A stretch of 64,000 nucleotides of DNA from Sphingobacteriales bacterium TSM_CSS (lineage in GTDB: Bacteria; Bacteroidota; Bacteroidia; Chitinophagales; UBA2359). Of this stretch, positions 25,621 to 35,559 are shown piece by piece (the stretch's first letter is position 1; each line of letters begins with the position of its first letter). Under the pieces are notes generated by a model that worked only from the letters and a program-made list of their open reading frames with translations, ran no database searches and had not been told where the DNA came from. The position numbers were made by a program, and so were the translations under genes. The stretch is taken from contig NBMY01000100.1 in assembly GCA_002212985.1 (NCBI GenBank), positions 1-64,000 on the forward strand, read 5' to 3'.

Positions 25621-27690
25621 CTAATATGTTAATTCTTGTTTAAAGTAATGGTATATGGCATTTTGGGCATTTACGGGTTTTTGCTTGTTTCTTACAAACA
25701 CATTGTTATCGGGGTGGTTAAGGTATCGGGCCTTTTGATTATCGCTCAATTGAATGTCAATAATTTTGCGCAGTTCCTGTTGAATTTTAGGGTCGTAAAT
25801 GGGGCAGGCTACCTCTATACGGTGTCGCAGGTTGCGCTCCATCCAGTCGGCCGAAGCAATATAATATTTTTCGTTACCTCCATTGGCAAAAATGAGAACT
25901 CTGGAGTGTTCGAGGAATTTATCTACAATGCTAATGGCTTCAATGTTGTGGTGAAGTTGCTCCAAAAAAGGGTTAAGGCAGCAAATGCCCCGAACAATAA
26001 GTTTAATTTTTACACCTGCTTCGGCAGCTTCGTAGAGTTTGTCAATCATAGCTCGGTCGTTAAGGCTGTTGAGTTTGGCAAAGATGTAAGCGGGCCGGCT
26101 TTGGCGGGCATTTGTAATTTCCTGGTCAATGAGTGCGCACAGTTGGTCTTGCATAAAATAAGGCGAAACAAGCAGATGCTGAAACTGGCGCACATAGGTT
26201 TTAAGCTCAACTACATCAAAAACTTGTTTAATATCTTTAATAATGCCGGTATGGGCGGTAAAGAGGCTGTCGTCGGCGTATATGCGGGCAGTATCTTCAT
26301 TAAAATTGCCGGTAGAAATGTAGGCGTACTCTCTATGGCTGCCATCAGGCAATTGACGCCCTACGAGGCATAATTTAGCGTGTATTTTCAGATCCTGCAA
26401 CCCGTGGAGTACAATAATGCCGTTTTCCTGCATTTGTTTAGCCCATCTTATGTTGGCTTCTTCGTCAAAACGCGCCTGCAATTCCAGTACCGCGGTTACT
26501 TCTTTACCGTTTTTACGGGCATTAATAAGGGCTTCTACCACGTTTGAGTTTCGTGCAAGGCGGTAGAGAGTAATTTTAATATATTTTACGCGCGGGTCAA
26601 TGGCGGCTTCTCGGAGGAAATCAATTACGGTATGGTAAGAATGATAAGGAAAATGCAGCATAATATCCTGCCGGTCGAGTAGTGAAAACAGGCTATGCTT
26701 GGGGTTGGTTGCCGGGTGAGGCAGCGGGGGCAGTTCTATGCTGTTAATATCGGATATGCCAAGGCGCGGAAACTTCATAAAGTCCTTAAAGTTGTGGTAA
26801 CGCCCTGCAGGCAGCATATTATCATCGGCATCTATATCGAGCCTTGAGGTTATATAGGTAAACATTTCGGGGTGCTCATCGGGCATTTTTTCTTCATAAA
26901 TAAACCTTACGGGCTGCCCGAAAGAACGGCGTTTAATGCTGTTGTCAATGAGTTCGAGGAAGCTTTTAGATACATCAGTATCTATATCAATTTCGGCATC
27001 TTTGGTTATTTTAATGGTATAGGCATGATACTCATCGTACCCGAAAATGGCAAAAATATCTTCGAGGCAGTATCGTATTACATCATCGAGTAAAATGATA
27101 TAAGTTTTACCTTTTGCCTGCTCCATTACATAAAATCGGGAAAGTTTATGGGTGGGTATTTCTATGAGCGAAAATCGCTGCCGCTTGGTACCGTCGAGTT
27201 TGCGCAGGCTTACAGCCAGATAAACGGAGCCGTCTTTCAGGTGGGGAAACTCGGTATTGGCATCTAACATAAGCGGCACTAATGCTGGCCGCACTTTTTC
27301 GTGGAAATAATTTTTTACCTCCAGCCCCTGTTTTCGGGTAAGTTTTTTTTCGTTTATGATAAAAATTTTCTTTTGCGCCAGACTGCGTTTAATTTCGTTG
27401 TATATACGTTCAAACTTGTTTTGTTGTTTAAACACAATTTCCTGTATTTGCTCCAGGGTTTTTTTGGGGCTAAACCCCATGTTCATTCTGGCTTCTTTGT
27501 TTACGTTGGTTATTCTTTTAAGAGTAGCCACCCGCACCCGGAAAAATTCGTCTAAGTTATTGGAAAATATTCCCAAAAACTTAATGCGCTCTAAGAGCGG
27601 CATTGATTCATCTTCGGCCTCTTGCAATACGCGGTCGTTAAATCCAAGCCAACTTATTTCGCGGTTGATATACTTTTTTTTAGTGCTCAT
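25621..27690 (-). CDS. ppk1: Polyphosphate kinase 1
   Basis: A 689-residue PPK1, which polymerises the gamma phosphate of ATP into inorganic polyphosphate. Seen: the N-terminal INREISWLGFNDRVLQEAED, NLDEFFRVRVA, the catalytic region FPYHSYHTVIDFLREAA, ITLYRLARNSNVVEAL, and DLKIHAKLCLVGR, whose His is the phosphorylated residue type of the family, then STGNFNEDTARIYAD. Length agrees with the family. ATG 27690 is used rather than a TTG three codons upstream. Confidence 0.96.
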   Translation of the reverse strand: MSTKKKYINREISWLGFNDRVLQEAEDESMPLLERIKFLGIFSNNLDEFFRVRVATLKRITNVNKEARMNMGFSPKKTLEQIQEIVFKQQNKFERIYNEIKRSLAQKKIFIINEKKLTRKQGLEVKNYFHEKVRPALVPLMLDANTEFPHLKDGSVYLAVSLRKLDGTKRQRFSLIEIPTHKLSRFYVMEQAKGKTYIILLDDVIRYCLEDIFAIFGYDEYHAYTIKITKDAEIDIDTDVSKSFLELIDNSIKRRSFGQPVRFIYEEKMPDEHPEMFTYITSRLDIDADDNMLPAGRYHNFKDFMKFPRLGISDINSIELPPLPHPATNPKHSLFSLLDRQDIMLHFPYHSYHTVIDFLREAAIDPRVKYIKITLYRLARNSNVVEALINARKNGKEVTAVLELQARFDEEANIRWAKQMQENGIIVLHGLQDLKIHAKLCLVGRQLPDGSHREYAYISTGNFNEDTARIYADDSLFTAHTGIIKDIKQVFDVVELKTYVRQFQHLLVSPYFMQDQLCALIDQEITNARQSRPAYIFAKLNSLNDRAMIDKLYEAAEAGVKIKLIVRGICCLNPFLEQLHHNIEAISIVDKFLEHSRVLIFANGGNEKYYIASADWMERNLRHRIEVACPIYDPKIQQELRKIIDIQLSDNQKARYLNHPDNNVFVRNKQKPVNAQNAIYHYFKQELTY

Positions 27691-27763
27691 GCAATACAAA
27701 CAATTTTATTTTAAAAATCATCATCAATAATCGGGAAAAACAGTTTTGCCGGGGGTGCTGTGC

Positions 27764-28492
27764 TTATAAATTGGTATTGTATTTTTTCATTTCAAGATGA
27801 CGAGCTTTGGCATCGGGCATTTTGGCTTGCAGAAGGTTCCAGAAATCGGCGCTGTGGTTTTTTACGACGGTATGTACCAGTTCATGCACCAGCACATAGT
27901 CTATGAGTTTTTCGGGCAGCCGCATGAGGTGCAGGTTAAGGTTTATATTGTTTTGGTGGGAGCAGCTACCCCATTTGCTTTTCAGGTTTTTAATAAAAAC
28001 GCCGTTATACACAAAGCGGTGCAGTATGGCCAATTCGTTAAGGCGTTGGGGCAAGTAAAGTTTAGCTTCCATGCGCAGTGCTTCGGTAATGCCTTTTTTA
28101 ATAAAATCCTGCAATTTGGGGTTGCTTATGGGCAAGGTATGCGGATACTTAACCAAAATAAGTCCGTTGCCAATTTTTATAGTTGCCTGCGGTGTAGGAT
28201 GAGCTATAATCTGCAGGCGGTGAAACCGGGTATTAAATTCGGTTTGCTCGGTAAAAAGCTGAGGCAATGCCGCAGCCCCCGGGTTTTGAGCTATTTTTGA
28301 AAGTGTTTGCAAAATCCACTCTTTTTTGGTGTGCAGCATATCGTAAACATATTCTGCGGGAGTATGCCAGGGTATGGTTACTTTTACCTCGGCAGCCGCA
28401 TTAATGCTAATGCGCATATAGCGTGCATTTTTGCTTCGTATGAGTTGCAGGGGCTTTTGAATGCCCTCTACGGTAAGGAGTTGTTTATTCAT
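27764..28492 (-). CDS. YgjP-like (M48/SprT-related) metallopeptidase
   Basis: A 242-residue protein of the YgjP/DUF45 family of zinc-dependent proteins. HELVH near residue 206 supplies the HExxH zinc site, followed by NHSADFWNLL, the usual third-ligand region. LKSKWGSCSHQNNINLNLHLMRLP is the family block before it. No signal peptide. Its role is not known, though family members are widespread single genes in bacteria. The C-terminal end is highly basic. Confidence 0.88.
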   Translation of the reverse strand: MNKQLLTVEGIQKPLQLIRSKNARYMRISINAAAEVKVTIPWHTPAEYVYDMLHTKKEWILQTLSKIAQNPGAAALPQLFTEQTEFNTRFHRLQIIAHPTPQATIKIGNGLILVKYPHTLPISNPKLQDFIKKGITEALRMEAKLYLPQRLNELAILHRFVYNGVFIKNLKSKWGSCSHQNNINLNLHLMRLPEKLIDYVLVHELVHTVVKNHSADFWNLLQAKMPDAKARHLEMKKYNTNL

Positions 28493-28554
28493 GTTGTTAC
28501 AATAAACAGGGCAGGTAAGCGGTAAAGTGTAAATTTCCTATTATTACCACAATA

Positions 28555-28596
28555 AAACAAGAAAGCCGGCATTTGTTGTGCACAAGTACCGGCTTT
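28555..28596 (-). terminator. Terminator after the LolA-like gene
   Basis: AAAGCCGG and CCGGCTTT form an 8-bp stem with an inner TTGTGCACAA palindrome, and on the minus strand a T-rich stretch (CTTGTTTTATT) follows. It lies 20 bases past the lolA-like stop. Confidence 0.7.
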
Positions 28597-28615
28597 AGAC
28601 GAAAATTTTTTCTTT

Positions 28616-29272
28616 TTACCGAAGGTCAACCACTTCTACGCCAGGATGTTTGGCGCTGTCAAAAATAAAAAATTTGCTTTCTAAGGGTTGAGCGCCCGTT
28701 TGGTTGAGTATTTCATAGGTATAACGGGTGCCGTTTTTTTCAAAAACAACCGCCTTTTTAATAAGGTTGGTTTTGGTGTTAACGGTAAGGCGTATTTTAT
28801 AGAAGGCAATGTTGCGGTTAAGCGGGGTCAGGTCTATTTCGGTATTGCCTTTTGTGTCAACAGAACCGTTTCGCATCGTGTACTTGTAATCTTTGGAATT
28901 AATGTTGAACAACTGTGCGGGAGAAATTTCGCCCGATTCGGGGTCCACCTCGTTAATCTGTACTTCGCGCTCCTGCTTAAAAAAAGTCCATACCGATGCT
29001 CCATCGCAATAGCGTTCAAAATCGGCGGTTTCTACCTTGTATTTATCGTTGCTAAGGAATAATTTTCCGCTTTGGGCTTCGTTTACCTTGGCATCGGGGT
29101 TGGTAATGCGAAGCGAAAATTCGGCTTTCACCGATTTAAATGATTTGTATTGCCGGGCAACTTTGTCTAAAATTGATTTGGCCTGTGGGTCAAGCGCATC
29201 GTTTTGAGCATAAGTAGCCAAAGGTTGTAACATTGTAAGCAAACAAATAAGTAGGGCAACTGCTTTTTTCAT
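28616..29272 (-). CDS. lolA: LolA-like outer-membrane lipoprotein carrier
   Basis: A 218-residue exported protein with a signal peptide (ends LATYAQ). It follows the LolA/LolB lipoprotein-carrier fold: SILDKVARQYKSFKSVKAEFSLRI, SGKLFLSNDKYKVET, YCDGASVWTFFKQEREVQINEVD, and a late KKAVVFEKNGTRYTYEI strand. LolA shuttles lipoproteins across the periplasm. With the LolD-like ATPase at 12.1 kb it suggests a Lol route in this organism; the genes are not linked. Confidence 0.88.
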   Translation of the reverse strand: MKKAVALLICLLTMLQPLATYAQNDALDPQAKSILDKVARQYKSFKSVKAEFSLRITNPDAKVNEAQSGKLFLSNDKYKVETADFERYCDGASVWTFFKQEREVQINEVDPESGEISPAQLFNINSKDYKYTMRNGSVDTKGNTEIDLTPLNRNIAFYKIRLTVNTKTNLIKKAVVFEKNGTRYTYEILNQTGAQPLESKFFIFDSAKHPGVEVVDLR

Positions 29273-29444
29273 AATAAAAAATGTTTTTCGGTAGTTTTGT
29301 CAGATTTTATCTAAATTGAACTTCTTTTTGACAAAGAACACCCCGCCGGGTTTAATAGTTGTAATTTTTTTACATTTTCCAATTAGCAAATATACACCAT
29401 TTTGTAAAAAACGTCCCGTCGTTTTGCCATTATATTTACCAAAA

Positions 29445-31070
29445 ATGATGAACTGCCATTTAAAACCCTTTTTTTTTGTTGTTGCCGCATGGTTGTTGCT
29501 GCTGCTTTTCTCGTGCACAAGCCCTTCAAACAAAAAAGAAGGCGCCGTATTCCGTTACAACCAGCCCGGCGGCATTACTTCTTTAGACCCCGCTTTTGCC
29601 AAAGATCAGGCCAATATCTGGGCGGTCAATCAGTTGTACAACGGGCTGGTGCAGTTAAACGACAGCCTGCAAATTATGCCATGCCTTGCAAAAAGCTGGA
29701 ACATAAGCCCCGACGGGCTTACCTACACATTTACCCTGCGCAACGATGTATATTTCCATGACCACGAGCTCTTTAACAACGGTAAAGGTGAAAAAATGAC
29801 TGCCTTTGACGTTGCCTACAGCTTAGGCCGGCTGCTTAATGAACAGGTGGCATCGCCCGGCGCCTGGCTGTTTAATGGTAAAGTTGATGAACAACAACCT
29901 TTTAACGCCCTGAACGACACTGTTTTTCAACTGCGGTTGCAACAACCCTACCGCCCGTTGCTCAATATTCTTTCCATGCAGTATTGCTATGTGGTGCCTC
30001 AAAAAATTGCGCAGCATTATGGCAAAGAATTCAGAAACCATCCGGTTGGCACCGGCCCCTTTCGGTTTAAAACATGGCTTGAAAACGAAGCCCTGATTCT
30101 TGCCGCTAACCGCAACTATTTTGAAACCGATGCCCAAAACAACCCACTGCCGTATATTGACGGCATTAAGATTACCTTTACCGAAAACAAACGCACCGCA
30201 TTTTTGCAATTTCTGAACGGCAACCTCGATTTAATTTCGGGTATTGATGCCACTTACAAAGACGAAGTGCTTACCCCCGACGGACAATTGTTGCCCGCCC
30301 TTAATGGCAAAGTGCAGCTGCTGCGCTCGCCTCAACTCATTACCGAATACCTTGGTTTTTTGCTTGGAACCGGCGGAAACCCGGCACTGCAAAACAAAAA
30401 AGTGCGTCAGGCAATAGGCTATGGCATTGACCGCCCCCGCCTTATTCGATACCTGCGCAACAATATTGGCGCGCCGGCAACACAGGGTTTTATCCCTAAA
30501 GGAATGCCCGCTTTCAGCCCCCAAACACCGGGTTTTACCTTTCAGCCCGACAAAGCCCGCCAATTGCTGAAAGAAGCCGGCTTTGAGGGCGGTAAAGGGT
30601 TGCCGACAATTACCCTTGAAATGACACCTGCTTACCAGGATTTATGCACCGCCATACAAAAACAACTTTCGGAATTGGGTTTTAACATTGCGCTTGAAAT
30701 GAACCCGCCTTCTTTGCTGCGCGAAAAAACCGCCAAAGGAGAAGCCGCCTTTTTCAGAGCTTCCTGGATTGCCGATTATGCCGATGCCGAAAGTTACCTC
30801 GCAGTAATGTACGGCAACAACCCGGCTCCGCCCAACTATACCCGATTTAACAACCCGAAATATAACCAGCTCTACCAGGCAGCACTTGCCCAAAACAACC
30901 CCGAAGAACGCTACCGTATTTACCGGCAATTAGACCAACTCATTCTGGAAGAAGTTCCCGTTATACCGCTTTTCTATGACGAAGTGCTGCGCTTTACCCG
31001 CCCCAATATTGAAAATCTGGGCATCAACCCGCTTAACCTTTTAAACTGCAAACAGGTTAAAATAAAATAA
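29445..31070 (+). CDS. Oligopeptide-type ABC transporter substrate-binding lipoprotein
   Basis: A 541-residue solute-binding protein of family 5 (OppA/DppA type). The lipoprotein signal is MMNCHLKPFFFVVAAWLLLL with lipobox LFSC, so it is membrane anchored. Seen: GGITSLDPAFAKDQANIWAVNQLYNGLVQ, the hallmark LAKSWNISPDGLTYTFTLR, the VGTGPFRFKTW loop, and the C-terminal DQLILEEVPVIPLFYDE. Two adjacent ATGs (29445, 29448) are possible; the frame further left lacks family sequence. No permease or ATPase genes are adjacent. A peptide ligand is probable, not proven. Confidence 0.92.
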   Translation: MMNCHLKPFFFVVAAWLLLLLFSCTSPSNKKEGAVFRYNQPGGITSLDPAFAKDQANIWAVNQLYNGLVQLNDSLQIMPCLAKSWNISPDGLTYTFTLRNDVYFHDHELFNNGKGEKMTAFDVAYSLGRLLNEQVASPGAWLFNGKVDEQQPFNALNDTVFQLRLQQPYRPLLNILSMQYCYVVPQKIAQHYGKEFRNHPVGTGPFRFKTWLENEALILAANRNYFETDAQNNPLPYIDGIKITFTENKRTAFLQFLNGNLDLISGIDATYKDEVLTPDGQLLPALNGKVQLLRSPQLITEYLGFLLGTGGNPALQNKKVRQAIGYGIDRPRLIRYLRNNIGAPATQGFIPKGMPAFSPQTPGFTFQPDKARQLLKEAGFEGGKGLPTITLEMTPAYQDLCTAIQKQLSELGFNIALEMNPPSLLREKTAKGEAAFFRASWIADYADAESYLAVMYGNNPAPPNYTRFNNPKYNQLYQAALAQNNPEERYRIYRQLDQLILEEVPVIPLFYDEVLRFTRPNIENLGINPLNLLNCKQVKIK

Positions 31071-31184
31071 AAATGTACCAAAGCATACAACCTGCTGTTT
31101 TTACCCCTAACTTTATTGCAAACCACCCAACTAAGGAAACTTTAATACCGAAATTCCCGTTTAAACGGTAAACTTGTAACCGAT

Positions 31185-32051
31185 ATGAGGCAGATTAAAA
31201 TTACCACTTCCATTACCAGCCGCGACAGCCTTTCGCTTGAGAAATATCTTCAGGATATTTCCAAGGTAGATTTACTTACACCGGAAGAAGAGGTAGAACT
31301 TGCCCGGCGCATTAAACTGGGCGATGAAAAAGCCCTTGAACAACTTACCAAAGCCAACCTGCGGTTTGTAGTTTCGGTTGCCAAACAGTACCAAAACCAG
31401 GGTATTTCGCTAAGCGACCTCATTAACGAAGGGAACCTTGGACTCATTAAAGCCGCCCGCCGATACGACGAAACCAAAGGGTTCAAATTTATATCGTATG
31501 CCGTTTGGTGGATTAGGCAATCTATCATGCAATCATTGGCAGAACAATCGCGCATGATACGGCTGCCGCTTAACAAACAGGAGGCTTACCAGAAACTGCA
31601 CAAAGTGCTGAACCATTTTTTGCAGGAAAACCAACGCGAACCCTCTGCCGACGAACTGGCACAACTTACCCAAATGGATGAAAAGGAAGTAAGTGAACTG
31701 CTGAAACTGAACAGCAAAATTAAATCTATTGATGTGCCTTTAGACGAAGACAATTCCGATTCTGCCTCCTACTCCGAAACACTGGCCGATGAGGGCGGCG
31801 AACCCGATACTCAACTCAACACCGCCTCACTGCACGACGAGTTGTTAGATGCCTTATCTGTTCTCTCAAAACAAGAGGCTAATATCATTATTTGGTTTTA
31901 TGGGCTGGGTGATAAAGCGCCCATGTCGCTTGATGATATTGCCACCAATATTAAACTCACCCGCGAACGAGTAAGGCAAATCAAAGAGCGCGCCATCAGG
32001 AGGCTTCGCAAAACCTCGCGAAGCCATTTTTTAAAGTCGTACCTTGGTTAG
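31185..32051 (+). CDS. rpoD: Primary RNA polymerase sigma factor, RpoD/SigA type
   Basis: A 288-residue sigma-70 factor of the primary group, which directs RNA polymerase to housekeeping promoters. It is short because region 1.1 and the non-conserved region are absent, as is usual in Bacteroidota. Seen: region 1.2 LEKYLQDISKVDLLTPEEEVELARRI, region 2 LRFVVSVAKQYQNQGISLSDLINEGNLGLIKAARRYDETKGFKFISYAVWWIRQSIMQ, and the region 4 HTH SLDDIATNIKLTRERVRQIKERAIRRLR. The TAnnTTTG boxes in this window would be its promoters. Confidence 0.96.
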   Translation: MRQIKITTSITSRDSLSLEKYLQDISKVDLLTPEEEVELARRIKLGDEKALEQLTKANLRFVVSVAKQYQNQGISLSDLINEGNLGLIKAARRYDETKGFKFISYAVWWIRQSIMQSLAEQSRMIRLPLNKQEAYQKLHKVLNHFLQENQREPSADELAQLTQMDEKEVSELLKLNSKIKSIDVPLDEDNSDSASYSETLADEGGEPDTQLNTASLHDELLDALSVLSKQEANIIIWFYGLGDKAPMSLDDIATNIKLTRERVRQIKERAIRRLRKTSRSHFLKSYLG

Positions 32052-32060
32052 TTGCTTTAT

Positions 32061-34685
32061 TTATTGCCCCACTACCAGCCTTGCCGGGTAAGTTTTGCTG
32101 CCCGCCGTTAATTGCAATATATACAAACCGGGTTTCAGTTGTCCTGCCGGCAATGTAACACGTGCACTATTTACCGGTTGCGCCGGCTGTTGCAATACCA
32201 GTTGCCCCATTGTGTTAAATACCTGCACCATACCGCCGGCAGTAGGCTGCGGCAAATTGTTTGGCAATACAAGCGTTATGGCTGAGCCTGCCGCCACCGG
32301 ATTGGGATACAGTTGTAAACCGGTTTGTGCCCTTATGCCGTTTTGAGCAATGCCAACAGGCGGCTCCTGTGGCAAAACAAGTAAAGAGTCTATTGGAAAT
32401 GTCATCATAGAACGGGCAAAAGTGCCGGCAATAATTTGGCGGTTTACCGGGTCAAGGTCAATGTCGTAAACGGTAACAAAGGGCATATTGCTGCCGGCAC
32501 GCTGCCATTGCAGCCCGTTGTTGAGCGTAACATACACACCAATATCTGTGGCAACCACCAGGCCAGAGTCGGCCGGAACATCGGGCAAAATTAAAATATC
32601 GTTTACTCCTACTTGCGGCAGGTTGCCGCTAATGCTTTGCCAGGTGTTTCCATTGTTGTCTGAACGGAAAACGTGGGGCAAATCGCCGTTGCCCTTATAC
32701 CCCGAAATGGTTACAAATACAGTTTGTTCATTCTGGGCCGAACCTTGCAGGGCTGTAACATAGCGGTCGGGCAGGTTGTTGTTAATGTTTTGCCAGTTGA
32801 GTCCGTCATCTTCGGTACGCCACACATTGCCGTCTGAGGTGCCGGCATATAAAAAGTTGGGGTTGGCGGGCGACTCTGCCAGGCAGCTGATGGTATGAAA
32901 CCTGTCGCCAAAAATGACTCCGTCTGTTAGGTCGGGGCTTATGGGTTCCCAAAAAGCAAACGGTCCCGATGAGTTTTTATAAATGCGATACGTTCCCCGG
33001 TACAGCACATCTGGGTTAAAGGCGCTCATGATATAAGGCGAATCCCAGTTGGTTCTGTCTGCGGGGTCAACACCGTCATCGGCCCCCTGAAAATTAATAC
33101 CGCCATCGGTAGTTGCGGCAATGTTGCCAAACTGGGTTTCGACATAAAAAACATTGGGGTCGGTTGGGTGGTAAACGGGCTGAAACCCATCTGCGCCATA
33201 GACTCGAGTCCACTCATTTAGTCCGGTAAAATTGCCCGATGTGGTTCCGTTGTCTTGTGCTCCGCCGGTATAAAAGCCGGGCTGATGCGGATTGTAGGTA
33301 ATGCGGTAAAACTGGGTGTTTGGAATGTTTTCGAGGTCGGTCCAGGAAACTGCGGCATCGACAGATTTATACATTCCGCCGTCGGTGGCAAGTAACATGG
33401 TATTTTGGTCAATAAACCGCAGGCAGTGTTTATCGGCATGAACATCGTACAGCCACCAATCGGGGGTGGCAGGCAGCCATTCTGCCCCGTTATTAACGGT
33501 TCGGTATAAATCTACACCCAGCAGGTAAATTTCCTGGTCGTTCCAGGGGTTTATGTTTACCTTGCCAAAGTACCAGCCAAAGCTTCCTAACGGGTCGGCG
33601 GCAATTAAATCAGGAGTGGCAATGGGGTACCACCATTCGCCGGCGTTGTCGGTACGGTAAATATTGAGTAGTTGACTGTTAACATCTACCACCGTTGCCA
33701 CCACAATATCGGGGTTGGGCGGGTAAATATCCAGCCCAATACGGTTCAGTTCGCCGGTAGGCAATCCGTTGGTCATAACCTCCCATGAGGCGCCGCCGTT
33801 GGTTGTTTTCCATATTTTGGCATCTTCACCGGCTACAATGCTTTCCTGGTTATTTCTTATGCGGTTCCAGGAGGCGGCGTAAAGCACATTGGGGTTTTGG
33901 GGGTTTATAACCATATCTATAATGCCGGCATCGTTGTCAATATACAGCACTTTTTCCCAGGAGGCGCCTCCGTTGGTGGTTTTATACAAGCCACGGTTTT
34001 CGTCGCGCTCCATTGGATTGCCCATACAACCCACATAAATTTCATCGGGGTTTTGGGGGTTAATACAAATAGAAGAAATGATACGTCCTTCGGCCAGTCC
34101 AATGTTTGTCCAGGTTTGTCCGGCATCGGTACTTTTGTACAACCCGTTGCCGGTGGCAAAAGAAATAGAAATGTTTTCGTCGCCGGTTCCAACATACACC
34201 ACGTTGGGATTGGTGGGGTGCAGGGCAATATGCCCTATGGGCAAAAACGGCTGCTCATCAAAAACGGGTATCCAGTTATTGCCGCCATCGGTGGTTTTAA
34301 ACACGCCGCCTTTGGCGCAACCGGCATATATTTCATTGGGGTTAAGCGGGTTTACGGCAATGGTGTTAATGCGGCCGCCAATGTTGCCGGGTCCTTGCAA
34401 GGTCCAGGGGGTGTTTAGCCCGTTATTATCTTTGGCAGGCAGGTTTTCCTGTTTACGGGCTTTTTCTATGGTTTTGGTATAAGCCTGGAGGTTTAGGGTA
34501 AAATCGGGATAGGTTCGGGCAATGAAGAATTGTTCATCGGGGAAAAATTTATCTTCAGCCTGCCGAAATTCTGTATTATTGGCAAAAGCGGTGCTTTTCA
34601 GGTGCGATTCAGGCGCGGTAAATTTACCGGTAAGCAGCAATGCAATTATCAGCGCAGAAAGAACAATTGCCAGTTTAGGTTTCAT
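32061..34685 (-). CDS. T9SS-exported BNR/sortilin-like beta-propeller protein
   Basis: An 874-residue exported protein with a signal-anchor-like N-terminus. It carries many Asp-box (BNR) repeats such as KTTDGGNNW, KSTDAGQTW and KTTNGGASW, which build a sortilin/VPS10-type or photosynthesis-factor-like beta propeller. The C-terminal 75 residues (LQLYPNPVAAGSA..., VQVFNTMGQLV, LKPGLYILQL) are a T9SS type A sorting domain, so it is carried across the outer membrane and anchored or released. The ligand or enzyme activity is unknown. It lies 41 bases downstream of the NUDIX gene on the same strand. Confidence 0.92.
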   Translation of the reverse strand: MKPKLAIVLSALIIALLLTGKFTAPESHLKSTAFANNTEFRQAEDKFFPDEQFFIARTYPDFTLNLQAYTKTIEKARKQENLPAKDNNGLNTPWTLQGPGNIGGRINTIAVNPLNPNEIYAGCAKGGVFKTTDGGNNWIPVFDEQPFLPIGHIALHPTNPNVVYVGTGDENISISFATGNGLYKSTDAGQTWTNIGLAEGRIISSICINPQNPDEIYVGCMGNPMERDENRGLYKTTNGGASWEKVLYIDNDAGIIDMVINPQNPNVLYAASWNRIRNNQESIVAGEDAKIWKTTNGGASWEVMTNGLPTGELNRIGLDIYPPNPDIVVATVVDVNSQLLNIYRTDNAGEWWYPIATPDLIAADPLGSFGWYFGKVNINPWNDQEIYLLGVDLYRTVNNGAEWLPATPDWWLYDVHADKHCLRFIDQNTMLLATDGGMYKSVDAAVSWTDLENIPNTQFYRITYNPHQPGFYTGGAQDNGTTSGNFTGLNEWTRVYGADGFQPVYHPTDPNVFYVETQFGNIAATTDGGINFQGADDGVDPADRTNWDSPYIMSAFNPDVLYRGTYRIYKNSSGPFAFWEPISPDLTDGVIFGDRFHTISCLAESPANPNFLYAGTSDGNVWRTEDDGLNWQNINNNLPDRYVTALQGSAQNEQTVFVTISGYKGNGDLPHVFRSDNNGNTWQSISGNLPQVGVNDILILPDVPADSGLVVATDIGVYVTLNNGLQWQRAGSNMPFVTVYDIDLDPVNRQIIAGTFARSMMTFPIDSLLVLPQEPPVGIAQNGIRAQTGLQLYPNPVAAGSAITLVLPNNLPQPTAGGMVQVFNTMGQLVLQQPAQPVNSARVTLPAGQLKPGLYILQLTAGSKTYPARLVVGQ

Positions 34686-34726
34686 GTTTTCATGTTTTAA
34701 AGGTTACGGCGGATACGGTAAGCGGT

Positions 34727-35377
34727 TTAATGGCTGACAGTTGCCGAGGCAAGCACATCGCGTATGGAGGGATAGGTATTTTGCAGATACCCTTTTTGCA
34801 GGTTTTGGGGCGCTACCCATTCCAATGCGGTTATACCCTCTTCCTGCTGTGGTGCCATATTGCTGCAATCTGCACAGCGCATTTCATACCAATAAGTAGC
34901 TTTGAGAATGCGCAGTTTTTTAGAGTCGTGGTAGGTATGAAAAGTAATATTGCCTTGGCTGTCGGCAATAACTATGGGCTGTTGCACAATTACATCTGTT
35001 AATCCGGTTTCTTCGGCAACTTCTCGCAATGCGGCTGTTTCAAGGGGTTCCTGAATTTCTACCTTTCCTTTGGGTAAATCCCAGCGGCCTTTTCGGTAAA
35101 TAAGCAGAATTTCGCCGTTTGGGTTATACACTACGCCACCGGCGGCATCAATAAGTTCGTAGTTTCGGGCAAAATCTGCCTGTACCTGATTGAGGTTAGC
35201 GCCCCATAAATACACTTCGGTAAGTGAAGCAGTATTCTGTTCCACAAAGCTGATAATATCTTTCAGTTCGGCATTGTTTTTATAGGTAACCTGCAATATG
35301 TCTTTGCGTTGCGGTAAAGAGGGAATTGGGTTGTTGAGCAGATATAAGGGGGTTCCGTTAATGAATATTTTATGCAT
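34727..35377 (-). CDS. NUDIX hydrolase
   Basis: A 216-residue protein with a NUDIX hydrolase domain from about residue 75. The Nudix box GKVEIQEPLETAALREVAEETG holds the metal-binding glutamates. The 70 residues before it are an extra domain (MHKIFINGTPLYLLN...) often seen in Bacteroidota members and of unknown role. Substrate class (nucleotide diphosphate derivatives) is known only at family level. ATG 35377 is used instead of a non-ATG start 24 bases earlier. Confidence 0.88.
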   Translation of the reverse strand: MHKIFINGTPLYLLNNPIPSLPQRKDILQVTYKNNAELKDIISFVEQNTASLTEVYLWGANLNQVQADFARNYELIDAAGGVVYNPNGEILLIYRKGRWDLPKGKVEIQEPLETAALREVAEETGLTDVIVQQPIVIADSQGNITFHTYHDSKKLRILKATYWYEMRCADCSNMAPQQEEGITALEWVAPQNLQKGYLQNTYPSIRDVLASATVSH

Positions 35378-35559
35378 TGGCAAAGAGTTGAAACAGCTCA
35401 AAAAAAGGAGGCGCTAAAAATCAGGTAAAATTAGCAAAACTTTGTGTAAATAGCGACTTTTGTGCTGCTTTCTGCCAAAAGAACAAAGAACGGGCTTGCC
35501 CTGTTATTGCCTTTGGTCATAAATTAGCGGCTTTTAAAAAGCATAAAACAGCCCTTTGC

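Noticed and set aside
33897-34482. Plus-strand frames of 134-173 codons opposite the BNR repeat protein
   Set aside because: Repeated G/T/N-rich coding sequence gives long antisense frames. No start, signal or domain supports them.
32061-34685. Possible classification of the BNR-repeat protein as sialidase or other glycoside hydrolase
   Set aside because: Asp-boxes occur in many beta propellers. I see no sialidase arginine triad arrangement, so no enzymatic name is justified.
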